47,814 nt of DNA from NCBI GenBank assembly GCA_022449785.1, contig JAKURQ010000006.1:1-47814 (forward strand). Reading direction: 5' to 3'. The position numbers and the translations under genes were made by a program. How positions within the stretch are numbered: position 1 is the stretch's first letter; every line of letters starts with the position of its first letter. The notes under the pieces were generated by a model that worked only from the letters and a program-made list of their open reading frames with translations, did not search any database and was not told the origin of the DNA. This document shows positions 33,293-42,288 of the stretch, one piece after another. This DNA is from Candidatus Poseidoniia archaeon (GTDB lineage: Archaea > Thermoplasmatota > Poseidoniia > MGIII > CG-Epi1).

Positions 33293-34804
33293 TTATCCAA
33301 ATTCTATTCCCTGTGCTAAAGGTAAATCATCAGACCAATTAAGTGTATTGGTCTGTCTCCTCATGTATATCTTCCAAGAATCTGAGCCTGCCTCTCGCCC
33401 ACCGCCTGTATCCTTTTCACCACCAAATGCGCCACCAATTTCTGCACCACTGGTTCCAATATTTACATTAGCAATTCCGCAATCACTTCCTGCATGTGAA
33501 AGGAAATTTTCTACAGATTGCATATCTCTAGTAAAGATTGAGGAGGATAAGCCTTGATCGACTGAATTGTGCATTGAAATAGCTTCATTTAAATTCTCAA
33601 ATTCAAAAAGATACAGAATTGGAGCAAAAGTTTCTTCACGTGTAATTTCCATTTTGTTGTGGGCCTTAACTAGAGTTGGTTCAACAAAGAAACCGGGCCT
33701 ATCCAGCTTGTTTCCTCCATACAAAATTTCACCCTTTTCCTTTTTAATAATTTTCAGTGCTGCTTCGTAATCATTTACGGCACCACCATCCACCAAAGGA
33801 CCCATTATGGTGTCTGGATTAAGTGGATTGCCTATTTTTACTTGAGAATAAGCATCCACTAAACGTTGAGTGATATCTTTTGAAATATCTTTGTGTAAGA
33901 ATAAGCGTCTCGTACTTGTACACCTTTGCCCAGTAGTCCCTACTGCTCCAAATACAACAGCTCTAAGAACTAATTCTGGATCTGCATCAGGCATTACAAT
34001 TATTCCATTGTTACCTCCTAACTCAAGCAAGGAACGACCTAGTCTCTTAGAAACAGCTCCACCTATCTTACGACCCATATTACAAGAACCTGTTGCAGAA
34101 ATCAGTGGTGCTCTTCTGTCATGTACTAACATTTCTCCAACATCTCTGCTTGATCCAACTAAAAGTGACATTACGCCATTCCAGCCCAATGGTTCTAAGA
34201 CGCGATTAACTATTTTTTGAATGGCTATTGCTGTAAGTGGAGTTTTAGAAGACGGCTTCCAAACCATTACATCACCACAAACTGCAGCAATCATTGCATT
34301 CCAAGCCCAAACTGCTCCTGGGAAATTGAAAGCGGTAACAATTCCAACTATTCCTAAAGGGTGCCATTGCTCATACATTCTATGATTTGGACGCTCTGAA
34401 TGCATTGTTTTGCCGTATAATTGACGACTTAGACCTACTGCATAATCTGCAATATCTATCATTTCCTGGACTTCACCTTCACCTTCTGCCTGAATTTTAC
34501 CCATCTCCCAAGAAATTAGTTTACCAAGAGAGACTTTGTACTTTCTAAATTCGTTGGCTAAGAGCCTGACAACTTCCCCTCGCTTAGGGGCTGGCTCCAT
34601 TCTCCACCTTGTGAAAACATTAGATGCATCTTGCATTATTTTTTCATAATCTCCAGAATCACACTGTTGAATACTGGCAATTTTACTTCCATCTGCAGGC
34701 GCAATAGATTCTAATTCATTACCTGAACCTAACCATTCTGTAGAAAAACCACCTAAATTAACATCTTCAATACCTAACTCACTAAGAAAATCAAGCTTAC
34801 TCAT
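33293..34804 (-). CDS. Aldehyde dehydrogenase, ALDH7/antiquitin type (alpha-aminoadipic semialdehyde dehydrogenase-like)
   Basis: The 503-residue NAD-dependent enzyme has the antiquitin fingerprints MHSERPNHRMYEQWHPLG, GIVTAFNFPGAVWAWNAM and FGAVGTTGQRCTSTRRLF (nucleophile Cys), plus the catalytic Glu in LLELGGNNGI. ALDH7 members oxidise alpha-aminoadipate semialdehyde in lysine catabolism and also betaine and lipid aldehydes. A TATA-like box (CTTTATTTT, minus strand, centred near 34829) lies 25 nt before the ATG. The mini-gene at 33127 follows directly. Confidence 0.92.
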   Translation of the reverse strand: MSKLDFLSELGIEDVNLGGFSTEWLGSGNELESIAPADGSKIASIQQCDSGDYEKIMQDASNVFTRWRMEPAPKRGEVVRLLANEFRKYKVSLGKLISWEMGKIQAEGEGEVQEMIDIADYAVGLSRQLYGKTMHSERPNHRMYEQWHPLGIVGIVTAFNFPGAVWAWNAMIAAVCGDVMVWKPSSKTPLTAIAIQKIVNRVLEPLGWNGVMSLLVGSSRDVGEMLVHDRRAPLISATGSCNMGRKIGGAVSKRLGRSLLELGGNNGIIVMPDADPELVLRAVVFGAVGTTGQRCTSTRRLFLHKDISKDITQRLVDAYSQVKIGNPLNPDTIMGPLVDGGAVNDYEAALKIIKKEKGEILYGGNKLDRPGFFVEPTLVKAHNKMEITREETFAPILYLFEFENLNEAISMHNSVDQGLSSSIFTRDMQSVENFLSHAGSDCGIANVNIGTSGAEIGGAFGGEKDTGGGREAGSDSWKIYMRRQTNTLNWSDDLPLAQGIEFG

Positions 34805-34851
34805 AAATCACTTATTTAAAGGCAAAATAAAGAGGTTAGCCTGCACTATTC

Positions 34852-34860
34852 TCTTTTAAT
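34852..34860 (+). promoter_or_regulatory. TATA box of the idi-GGPP synthase operon
   Basis: CTTTTAAT is centred near 34857, 26 nt before the idi ATG at 34883, predicting a leaderless mRNA. The divergent ALDH uses its own box at about 34829, in contrast to the single-box gene pairs. Confidence 0.5.
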
Positions 34861-34882
34861 CAGACCCTTAATACAGATTATA

Positions 34883-35554
34883 ATGAAGTCATCAAGACCT
34901 GAACTTCAAGGGTACGACTCCGAACAAATTGAGATGATGGAGGAAAATTGTATTCTTGTTGATGAAGAAGATAATATAATTGGAAAAGATTCAAAGGTTA
35001 ATTGTCATCTAGGTGAGGGTAAATTGCATAGAGCTTTTAGTGTTCTTCTGTTTAATAGTTCAGGAAAATTACTGATTCAAAAAAGAGCTAGGGAGAAAAT
35101 AACCTTTCCATCAATATGGGCTAATAGTTGCTGTAGTCATCCTTTACACACTGAAACTGAAATTAATGGCGTAGACGGTGCTAAAAGAGCTGCTAAAAGA
35201 AAAATGGAACAAGAACTTGGAATTAATCCAAAAGAAATTGACTTGGATAAACTGAACTATATTACTAAAATGAGATATAAAGCGAGAGCTGATAAAAAAT
35301 GGATTGAATATGAGATTGATTATATTTTTGCAATAAAATGTGATGTTGAGATTAACCCAAACCAAATTGAAATAGAGGATACAAAATACGTTAATCCTGA
35401 TGAATTAGAAAATATTTTCCAAGACGGAGAATCTAAGATCGGGCCTTGGTTTAGAATAATAAAGGAAAACTTTTTGAATGACATTTGGAAGTCATTGGAT
35501 TGCTTGGAAGAGGTTGGGGACAAAAAATTACATCATATGGGAGATTGTGAATGA
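34883..35554 (+). CDS. idi: Isopentenyl-diphosphate delta-isomerase, type 1
   Basis: The 223-residue Nudix-fold enzyme interconverts IPP and DMAPP. Key elements are CHLGEGKLHRAFSVLLFNSSG (metal His), ITFPSIWANSCCSHPL (catalytic Cys) and the Nudix-like helix AKRAAKRKMEQELGI; the second catalytic Glu lies in KWIEYEIDYIF. Many archaea use the unrelated flavoprotein type 2; type 1 occurs in haloarchaea and others. It is translationally coupled (4-nt overlap) to GGPP synthase. Confidence 0.94.
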   Translation: MKSSRPELQGYDSEQIEMMEENCILVDEEDNIIGKDSKVNCHLGEGKLHRAFSVLLFNSSGKLLIQKRAREKITFPSIWANSCCSHPLHTETEINGVDGAKRAAKRKMEQELGINPKEIDLDKLNYITKMRYKARADKKWIEYEIDYIFAIKCDVEINPNQIEIEDTKYVNPDELENIFQDGESKIGPWFRIIKENFLNDIWKSLDCLEEVGDKKLHHMGDCE

Positions 35555-36531
35555 ATCTAAAAGAAAAACTAGCAATTAAGGCAAAACCAATCAATAAAGC
35601 ACTTGAAGAGTACCTAAAAGTCAGAGAGCCTGAAAAACTCTACAAAGCAAGTGCTCACATCCCCTTAGCTGGCGGTAAGAGACTGAGACCTGTAATGGCT
35701 ATGATTACATGTGAGATGGTTGGTGGTGATTCTGTGAAAGCAATCCCTTTTGCTGCAGCCTTAGAAGCAATACACAACTTTACTCTTGTACATGATGATG
35801 TAATGGATGATGATGACTTGAGGCACGGAGTGGATGCATGTCATACCATATATGGACTTTCAACTGCGATTTTAGCTGGAGACACTTTGTTTGCATATGC
35901 CTTCGAAATGATTACGGACTGCGACATTGATGATCGTGTTAAAGCAGATTTGGTGAAAAATGTAGCATACATCGTCCGGAAAATTGCAGAAGGGCAGCAA
36001 ATGGATATAAATTTTGAAGATGAAGAAACTGTAGATGCTAAAGAATACTTAGAGATGATTCGCCTCAAAACTTCTATTTTGTTTGGCGCTGCAGCTTATG
36101 GTGGAGCCAAAATAGGAGGTACTTCTGAGGAAGAAGCTCGAGAATTAGAGATGATGGCAACCAATGTAGGACTTGGATTTCAAATCTGGGATGATTATTT
36201 GGATGCAACAGCTACTGAAGAAATATTAGGAAAACCTTCAGGATCAGACATAAGACAAGGAAAAAGAACTCTACTAGTTATCGAAGCACTTAATCGAGCG
36301 AATGCTAATGATCGTGAAAGACTTATAGAAATTTTAGACTCAAAAAATACAGATGAAGAGGTAGCTGAAGCCGTGGAGATTATGGATCGATGTGGGGCTT
36401 TAGAAGAATGTCACAAACAAGCTAATGGATATCTTGAGGGTGCACGTAATACACTATCTAATTATCCTGAAAGTGAAGCTCGCCAATTATTTGAAGAATT
36501 ATTAGAATATATGGTTACAAGAGGGCATTAG
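35551..36531 (+). CDS. Geranylgeranyl/farnesyl diphosphate synthase
   Basis: The 326-residue trans-prenyltransferase has the first Asp-rich motif LVHDDVMDDDDLRHG and the second FQIWDDYLDA, plus the IPP-binding GGKRLRP and KTSILFGAAA. The residue five before the first motif is Phe and the fourth is Thr, the arrangement reported for archaeal GGPP synthases, so C20 product is likely. GGPP feeds archaeal ether lipids. It is downstream of idi and 2 nt upstream of the GltB-like gene. Confidence 0.93.
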   Translation: MNLKEKLAIKAKPINKALEEYLKVREPEKLYKASAHIPLAGGKRLRPVMAMITCEMVGGDSVKAIPFAAALEAIHNFTLVHDDVMDDDDLRHGVDACHTIYGLSTAILAGDTLFAYAFEMITDCDIDDRVKADLVKNVAYIVRKIAEGQQMDINFEDEETVDAKEYLEMIRLKTSILFGAAAYGGAKIGGTSEEEARELEMMATNVGLGFQIWDDYLDATATEEILGKPSGSDIRQGKRTLLVIEALNRANANDRERLIEILDSKNTDEEVAEAVEIMDRCGALEECHKQANGYLEGARNTLSNYPESEARQLFEELLEYMVTRGH

Positions 36532-36533
36532 TC

Positions 36534-37952
36534 ATGAGTGATTCTGATGACTCTTGGAGCTCTAGTGTAATTAACGAACAATTGCGTAAGAGACTAGAAA
36601 CGCACAACTCTGCAAAGGTGACGAACCTCAATTCACAGCCATGTATTGCAGTAAATATGCCACGTGAGAAAACCCTTACCTTTGATGGAGATGCTGGAGA
36701 TAATTTTGGAGGAATGAATAATGGAACTAATATTGTTCTAAATGGTGATGCGGGTCGATTTGTTGGAAATGGAATGAATAGTGGTGAGATTATCATAAAT
36801 GGAAATTGTGAAGATGGAGTAGGTCATTGCCTTTCAGGTGGTATGATTGTGGTACAAGGATCTGTAGATGGCAATGTAGGCCCTTCTATGAAAGGAGGCG
36901 ATTTGATAATTTCTGGAGATGTCCGTGGAGATTTAGCCACATGTATGAGTGGTGGAAGTTTAATTGTCTGCGGAAATGTTTTAGGAGATATTAGTAAGAT
37001 GCAAACGGGAGGAAAAGTATTTGTTGGCGGAGAAATAGATGAGAATCCAAATATTATTGCTAAAAATATAGCTCCTGCTGATTGGAAAGCTGTTCAAAAA
37101 ACACTTAGAGATTATGGTGTAGACCCAAATGGTCTAAACTTTAGAAGTATAGATACAAATTTCAAGGCCGTAGGAAAACAGCCTACTGAAGAAATTGGTA
37201 AGTCAATAAGTGACACTATTACATTGCTTCATGCTAAGCTTAGTAGAAGGCCAAGAACCGTTAACTTAGATGAAATCAATATGTCTTTATCTATTGGGAA
37301 TAATAAAGAAGAGCCTCTAAATTTAACAATACCACTTTTGTGGACTGGAAACAATGCACCAACATATTCAATCTGGGGAATAAATGAAAAATCGCCAACG
37401 AATCTTGATTCAGCCAATATGGCTATAATTGACCTAAGTACTACTGAAATAAATCGAAGACTTGATATGAAAAGGCCTACAGACTTAGCATTTACTGTAG
37501 AATTAATAAGGCAGAGCACTTCCAAAAGAATACCTATAATGATTAAGTTAAAAGCCGGCGATGTGGAAAACGATCTAAGTATTATTACTAAATCTGGTGC
37601 AGATGGAGTTATATTAACAAATGGTGAAATGCCAATAGAAGCTGCAATTACTGCTGCTAGACCTCACAAAGATAACCTGACGATTTTAGCCTCTTGTAAA
37701 GAATTAGATTGTCGATTTGCTGCAAAAATAATTGCATTGGGAGCTTCAGGCCTATTTTTGGATGGCGAATGTCAAAGTGCAAAACTAAAAACATTTGGTA
37801 GCGACCTCGCCAAAACTATTGGATCACTGGGCGTTGGTAACATAAGTGATTTGAGTAGTGATAATCTCCGAACAACCGATCAGAATACTGCAGCAATGAC
37901 TGGTGTTGCAATAGCTGGGTATGATTCTGTTTTACCTATGTGGCGACATTAA
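36534..37952 (+). CDS. GXGXG (glutamate synthase C-terminal) domain fused to a degenerate GltB FMN-barrel-like domain
   Basis: The 472-residue protein has two parts. Residues about 50-170 form a right-handed beta-helix with repeated GG-x-(I/V)-x-(I/V)-x-G-(N/D) turns (GRFVGNGMNSGEIIINGN, GGMIVVQGSVDGNVG, GGSLIVCGNVLGD), the GXGXG domain of GltB/FwdC. Residues about 225-470 resemble the last part of the GltB FMN/Fe-S barrel (RIPIMIKLKAGDV; KSGADGVILTNGE; ILASCKELDCRFAAKIIALG; SLGVGNISDLSSDNL). The GGTGAS phosphate loop and the CxxxxxC..C 3Fe-4S cysteines are missing. In GltB the barrel precedes GXGXG, so the order is reversed. It lies in the idi operon; glutamate synthase activity is unlikely. 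Confidence 0.72.
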   Translation: MSDSDDSWSSSVINEQLRKRLETHNSAKVTNLNSQPCIAVNMPREKTLTFDGDAGDNFGGMNNGTNIVLNGDAGRFVGNGMNSGEIIINGNCEDGVGHCLSGGMIVVQGSVDGNVGPSMKGGDLIISGDVRGDLATCMSGGSLIVCGNVLGDISKMQTGGKVFVGGEIDENPNIIAKNIAPADWKAVQKTLRDYGVDPNGLNFRSIDTNFKAVGKQPTEEIGKSISDTITLLHAKLSRRPRTVNLDEINMSLSIGNNKEEPLNLTIPLLWTGNNAPTYSIWGINEKSPTNLDSANMAIIDLSTTEINRRLDMKRPTDLAFTVELIRQSTSKRIPIMIKLKAGDVENDLSIITKSGADGVILTNGEMPIEAAITAARPHKDNLTILASCKELDCRFAAKIIALGASGLFLDGECQSAKLKTFGSDLAKTIGSLGVGNISDLSSDNLRTTDQNTAAMTGVAIAGYDSVLPMWRH

Positions 37953-38488
37953 GACTTCATTTGTGAAGAGCGTAAATAAGCCCAAGTAGAAATTGAAGTC
38001 AATAAAGCTGAAACAGTCATTACCGTTTCATATTTATCCCAACTTGTAGCGATTATTACTAAAGAAACCAAACCAATAATTCCGGCCCAAAATTTTGCTT
38101 TATCTGGATCGTCGGTGAAAAAAGAATGATTCTTTCCAGACATAAAAACCCAGATTGTAATGAAAACCATAGCGGATATCAAAATTGATGTTGAAAGGGC
38201 TCCACTTGTATTACTAATATTAGTATTTGGGCTAAGTATTGGAATATCCATCTTTTGATGAATTACAAGAACAAGATAAACCACAAGTGCTCCATAACCT
38301 ACTCCTGCAATCAAGTAAAGCATACCTCTTTGAGAATCTTCGTCACTTGTTCCATTAGTCCAAGTTTCTGCGGATGAAGAAGTTTTAGTTAATTCTGATT
38401 CGTTTTCACGACGGATTTCTTCAGTAGATTCTTCTTCCTCTAATTCTTGTCCTGGCAAGGAACCGTCAATATCCAAATCATCCATCAA
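37949..38488 (-). CDS. Four-helix membrane protein, unknown
   Basis: The 179-residue protein has an acidic cytoplasmic N-terminus (about 1-55, rich in Glu/Ser) and four hydrophobic helices (LYLIAGVGYGALVVYLVLVI; STSILISAMVFITIWVFM; FWAGIIGLVSLVIIATSW; MTVSALLTSISTWAYL). No family is recognised. Its ATG overlaps the stop of the ArsR-like regulator (ATGA). A regulator-plus-membrane-protein pair may act as a one-component membrane response unit (inference). Confidence 0.7.
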   Translation of the reverse strand: MMDDLDIDGSLPGQELEEEESTEEIRRENESELTKTSSSAETWTNGTSDEDSQRGMLYLIAGVGYGALVVYLVLVIHQKMDIPILSPNTNISNTSGALSTSILISAMVFITIWVFMSGKNHSFFTDDPDKAKFWAGIIGLVSLVIIATSWDKYETVMTVSALLTSISTWAYLRSSQMKS

Positions 38489-38991
38489 TCTTCCTCCTTT
38501 AATGGAACTATATTATGGCCCTTGAAATCAAATTCAACGGAACGGCGCACTAAGCCTTTCAGTGTTAAGGAACTGACGCCTAAATCTCTAGAAACATCAT
38601 TAGCAAACGTTCCTTCGGAACCAATCAATTCTACTATCTTTGCTTCGTATTCTTTGAATTTCTTTTCTGGCATTAATACCACTGTCAGAAGTTCTTGAGT
38701 TTCATCAAAGGTTAAAGATGTTGAAATTTGAAAAGCATTGTAAAAAGTTCGATAACCTTTCTCTGGACGCCCACTCTCATTATTAACTTCCCACCTTGAT
38801 TCAACTAATTTGAATTTCTCAAAGTAGGTTATTGCTGCGTATGCACCCTCACCATGCTTAGATACCAAATCACTAATCATCGTCCAACCTTCGGCTAGTG
38901 TAGTGAGTACATCACGTCTTTCTTTAGAATCAACTGCTCTAAAAAGTGCCACTAACTCGGCAGGGTCATTAATGAGTTTTACGCGTTTCAT
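38485..38991 (-). CDS. ArsR-like winged-helix transcriptional regulator
   Basis: The 168-residue protein has an ArsR-type wHTH at about 12-75 (VALFRAVDSKERRDVLTTLA, AAITYFEKFKLVESRWEV). A second HTH-like segment comes near the C-terminus (TFANDVSRDLGVSSLTLKGL). No Cys metal site is seen. A TATA-like CTATTTTATAG (minus strand, about 39020-39030) precedes the start. It is coupled to the four-helix membrane protein downstream. Confidence 0.8.
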   Translation of the reverse strand: MKRVKLINDPAELVALFRAVDSKERRDVLTTLAEGWTMISDLVSKHGEGAYAAITYFEKFKLVESRWEVNNESGRPEKGYRTFYNAFQISTSLTFDETQELLTVVLMPEKKFKEYEAKIVELIGSEGTFANDVSRDLGVSSLTLKGLVRRSVEFDFKGHNIVPLKEED

Positions 38992-39046
38992 CTTTACTAT
39001 AATCTCCTATACAACATTCCCTATAAAATAGCAGTATGCACCCTTC

Positions 39047-41626
39047 TTAGAGGTCTATTTCTCCTTCCAAGCCACATTCAGAGCATCTAATTTCTTGAGT
39101 TCCTGAAACTTTAGGAATATCCATTCTTGCTGAACATTCTGGACACTCTATGGTCATAGTCTCCCTAACAACCTTTCTCTTTCGAACTCTACGCTCTTTG
39201 ACTGGGGATGGTTCGGGAACTACTGACTCCATAAATTCAGAACCTGAAACTGGTTCTGCTTTAGGAGGTGGTTCATAAGCTGAAGAATCTTCCCTTCGAT
39301 TCATGTAAAATAAAACTGCGCCAACAGCTACTATTACTAACAATATACCGCCGATACCAACTATTATCTCATTTTGAGAAAATGAACCTACAGTATTTCC
39401 TGAAGAAGCTTTACCTGTACTTATTTGTGAATTGTCATCCACAATACTTATTGTACATGTATCTCTAGCCACAAGACCATCGTCATCAGTGACTCTTACA
39501 ACAACAAGATATGTAGAATCTAGAGGTGTAAAATTGTAAGCATGAGTAGCAAAATCTGCGCCTTTGAAATCAACTGAATCAATGTCGCCAGTAGAACTAT
39601 TGAAATCCCACTCATACAACACTATACGGCCTCCTCCCTTATCACTAGCAATTGCTGTAAACAAAGCTTCCTCATTTAGAACCACTTCTTCATCACACAC
39701 TGCTGAAACTAATGGCGGGGAAAGTATCTGGATTGTGATAGTTAGTGATTGACTAGTAGCTCCAAAAGAATCTGTAACTATTAGATAAACTTCTTTCTCG
39801 CCAATATCAGAATCTGAAGTAATAACACTAGAACCATTATCTGAACTTTCATATAAATTCTGACCATTTGCAAAGAATAAAGATTCTGAAGTCCAGGTAT
39901 AAGTTATAGAATTACCATCAGGGTCAAAAGCCTCAGCGAACATAATAACACTCTCTCCTGCAACAACAGGATCTGGATCTACAGTAACAGTATTTAGAAC
40001 TGGAATACCATTAACAACTAAATTCGCAGTTACGTTAGATGACCAAAAACCAATATCATTAATAGCTCTGAAAGTTATTAAATGTGAGCCTCGGGACAAA
40101 TCAGAGGTACTGAAGGTTGGCTCTTCTGATAGTTGACCATCTATACTAGAAATCCATTGATAACCAACTACTTCTGTATCTTCTGATGCTTCAGAAACGG
40201 CTGAACCTGTGAAAACTACTGAAACTCCTTCACCAATAACACAATCTAGAAGAGATAAACAACCAGTAATTGAATCTATACTGGCTTCGGGGAAATCTCC
40301 GATACCAATATTCATTGCTACTTCTTTACTCCAGCGACCTTCATTATCCATCACACTGAAAGAAATAATATGATATCCCATACTCAAATTTGATATCGTG
40401 AAATTTGACGCATTTGACAAATTACCATCGAGATTTGAATGCCACAAATATGAATCAATAGTCCCATCAGAATCTAATCCTGAACCAACCATAGTAACAG
40501 GCGTGTTTGGTAATGCAGTAGTTGGATTAATAGATTCAATTATTGCAATTGGCACTTGATTATCTAACTGCCTTTCATAATAGAGAGCCAAGCCTGCATC
40601 AGTTCCAACAGCAATGTTCTCACCTCTGTAAGACAATGCCACACTGTTTATGTCTCCAAAAACGGAAGTACGCCATAACTCATCTCCATTACTTGTGTTA
40701 GCCAGAACTAATTTTTTGTTAGTAGATCCTGCAACCAAATATTTTGCATCTCCATTGAAATCAATATCTGTAATGGCTCCTCCTATGTTTTTATCCCACA
40801 ACTTAAAATCTATAGATAAATCAAGAACTGTAATTAATCCTTGATCTGTTCCAAACGCATAAAAATCAGGATTGAAACTACCTGTAACACAAGTTACCTC
40901 ATCAGATTGACCATATTCTAATGCAGGGTCTCCTCCCTCTGAAGCATAAACATAAACTTTCCCATTTTCAGATCCGATAATCAAGTAATTACTATCTCCT
41001 GAGAAAGCCAAATCTGTTATTTTTCCGTCAAGTGTACCTGAATGATACCAGTTTGGATTCTCTCCTGATGATGTTTCATAAACATACACGTTTCCATCCT
41101 CTGTACCTGCTGCAATATATTGGTGATTTGGAGATATTGCAACTGCAGTCATGGTATCACTTGCATGGTTATCAACCCAAATTTCATCATCTGAATTTGT
41201 ATTGAAATAATAGACATTACGGAAATCGACTACTGCTAGTCTTGTACCATCTGGAGTCAGAGCAACTTCGCCTACACTCAAGAAAAAATCAGTTTTTTCC
41301 CAATTTTTTGAACCTTCTTCCCAAAGGGTTACGGTAGTATCTGTTTCTTCACCAGTAACAACAAATCTACCACTCGATGACATATCCATAGATGATATTC
41401 CTTGGCCTACTGTCTTAGAATTATATGGCGTCGAGGTATCATTTCTCCAAAGTGAAACAGTTTTAGCATATGTAGCAGAGATATTTACAGAATCATCGGA
41501 TATTTCTACATTTGAAATTGCGTCTGTAGAATAATGCTGCCAAATTGGATCTTTATCTGCTTGAACGCCCGAAAGTGTGAATGTGAGTGCCACTAAAATC
41601 AATACTGCTACATCTAAACGTCTCAT
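39047..41626 (-). CDS. Large membrane-anchored exoprotein: PQQ/WD40-like propeller, PKD/Ig domains, TM, cytoplasmic zinc ribbon
   Basis: The 859-residue protein starts with a signal peptide (MRRLDVAVLILVALTFTLSGVQA). A beta-propeller (about 25-350) has blades such as FSGDSNYLIIGSENGKVYVY and VALSYRGENIAVGTDAGLAL. Four PKD/Ig-like domains follow (about 360-725; for example DSDGTIDSYLWHSN, DPDGNSITYTW, ALFTAIASDKGG). One TM (IIVGIGGILLVIVAVGAVLFYM, about 752-774) precedes a basic linker (KERRVRKRKVVRE) and a C-terminal zinc ribbon (CPECSARMDIP..CSECG). The propeller resembles that of the cytoplasmic SHOCT protein at 7607. A receptor-like role from outside to inside is possible; no enzymatic motif is seen. 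Confidence 0.82.
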   Translation of the reverse strand: MRRLDVAVLILVALTFTLSGVQADKDPIWQHYSTDAISNVEISDDSVNISATYAKTVSLWRNDTSTPYNSKTVGQGISSMDMSSSGRFVVTGEETDTTVTLWEEGSKNWEKTDFFLSVGEVALTPDGTRLAVVDFRNVYYFNTNSDDEIWVDNHASDTMTAVAISPNHQYIAAGTEDGNVYVYETSSGENPNWYHSGTLDGKITDLAFSGDSNYLIIGSENGKVYVYASEGGDPALEYGQSDEVTCVTGSFNPDFYAFGTDQGLITVLDLSIDFKLWDKNIGGAITDIDFNGDAKYLVAGSTNKKLVLANTSNGDELWRTSVFGDINSVALSYRGENIAVGTDAGLALYYERQLDNQVPIAIIESINPTTALPNTPVTMVGSGLDSDGTIDSYLWHSNLDGNLSNASNFTISNLSMGYHIISFSVMDNEGRWSKEVAMNIGIGDFPEASIDSITGCLSLLDCVIGEGVSVVFTGSAVSEASEDTEVVGYQWISSIDGQLSEEPTFSTSDLSRGSHLITFRAINDIGFWSSNVTANLVVNGIPVLNTVTVDPDPVVAGESVIMFAEAFDPDGNSITYTWTSESLFFANGQNLYESSDNGSSVITSDSDIGEKEVYLIVTDSFGATSQSLTITIQILSPPLVSAVCDEEVVLNEEALFTAIASDKGGGRIVLYEWDFNSSTGDIDSVDFKGADFATHAYNFTPLDSTYLVVVRVTDDDGLVARDTCTISIVDDNSQISTGKASSGNTVGSFSQNEIIVGIGGILLVIVAVGAVLFYMNRREDSSAYEPPPKAEPVSGSEFMESVVPEPSPVKERRVRKRKVVRETMTIECPECSARMDIPKVSGTQEIRCSECGLEGEIDL

Positions 41627-41682
41627 GTCTTATTACCAGAAGTGCTATTCGCTTAATAATAGGGGGGATTATTACAGTGCGC

Positions 41683-42288
41683 CTAACCTCTCATCAAATT
41701 ATAGCGTCCTCTCAACTCTAAAACTTTTAGAGCTTCAAGTACTGATTTAGAAGCTCCTGTCGAATAAGCTTCAAGAAAGATATTGCGACCATTAATTTCT
41801 GAATGATGTGAGTCTAGTGACTCTAGAAAAACACGCAAATCAGAGGCTCTATCTTCATCATCATCAGATATACTAGAAAGGCCAAAATCAATTGCATAAA
41901 TTTTATCATTAACTAAAAAATTACTAGTTGTAGGATCGCCATGTACTACATTTAATGAATGAATCCTCGATAGGAGATGAGCTGTTTGAATTAGATGTTT
42001 TTTGAAGTCTTTTCCACGCAAGGCTCTCTCAAGGGTCTGACCTTCGATAAATTCCATAAAAATACTATTGTCAGATGTATTAACACTGAAAATTGCTGGA
42101 ACTGGAACGCCTTGTGAAATTAGTCTTTCCATTATACGAGATTCGCTACGTAATCTTTCCACAACTAACCTTTTTTCCAAAGCAGGATGACGATAGCCTC
42201 TCTTATTACGCATTTTAGATATGACTGTTTGGCCATTCCACTCTATTGTTTCAACAATAGCCTCCGCACCCCTAAATTTCATCTCCAA
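41683..42288 (-). CDS. bud32: Bud32/PRPK-family atypical kinase of the KEOPS complex
   Basis: The 201-residue kinase-like ATPase works with Kae1 in the KEOPS complex for t6A37 tRNA modification. Visible motifs are RGAEAIVETIEWNGQ (N lobe), KMRNKRGYRHPALEKRLV, VVHGDPTTSNFLV (catalytic loop) and IYAIDFGLS (DFG). The start overlaps the kae1 3' end by 10 nt. Several euryarchaea fuse Kae1 and Bud32; here they are separate. Confidence 0.95.
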   Translation of the reverse strand: MEMKFRGAEAIVETIEWNGQTVISKMRNKRGYRHPALEKRLVVERLRSESRIMERLISQGVPVPAIFSVNTSDNSIFMEFIEGQTLERALRGKDFKKHLIQTAHLLSRIHSLNVVHGDPTTSNFLVNDKIYAIDFGLSSISDDDEDRASDLRVFLESLDSHHSEINGRNIFLEAYSTGASKSVLEALKVLELRGRYNLMRG

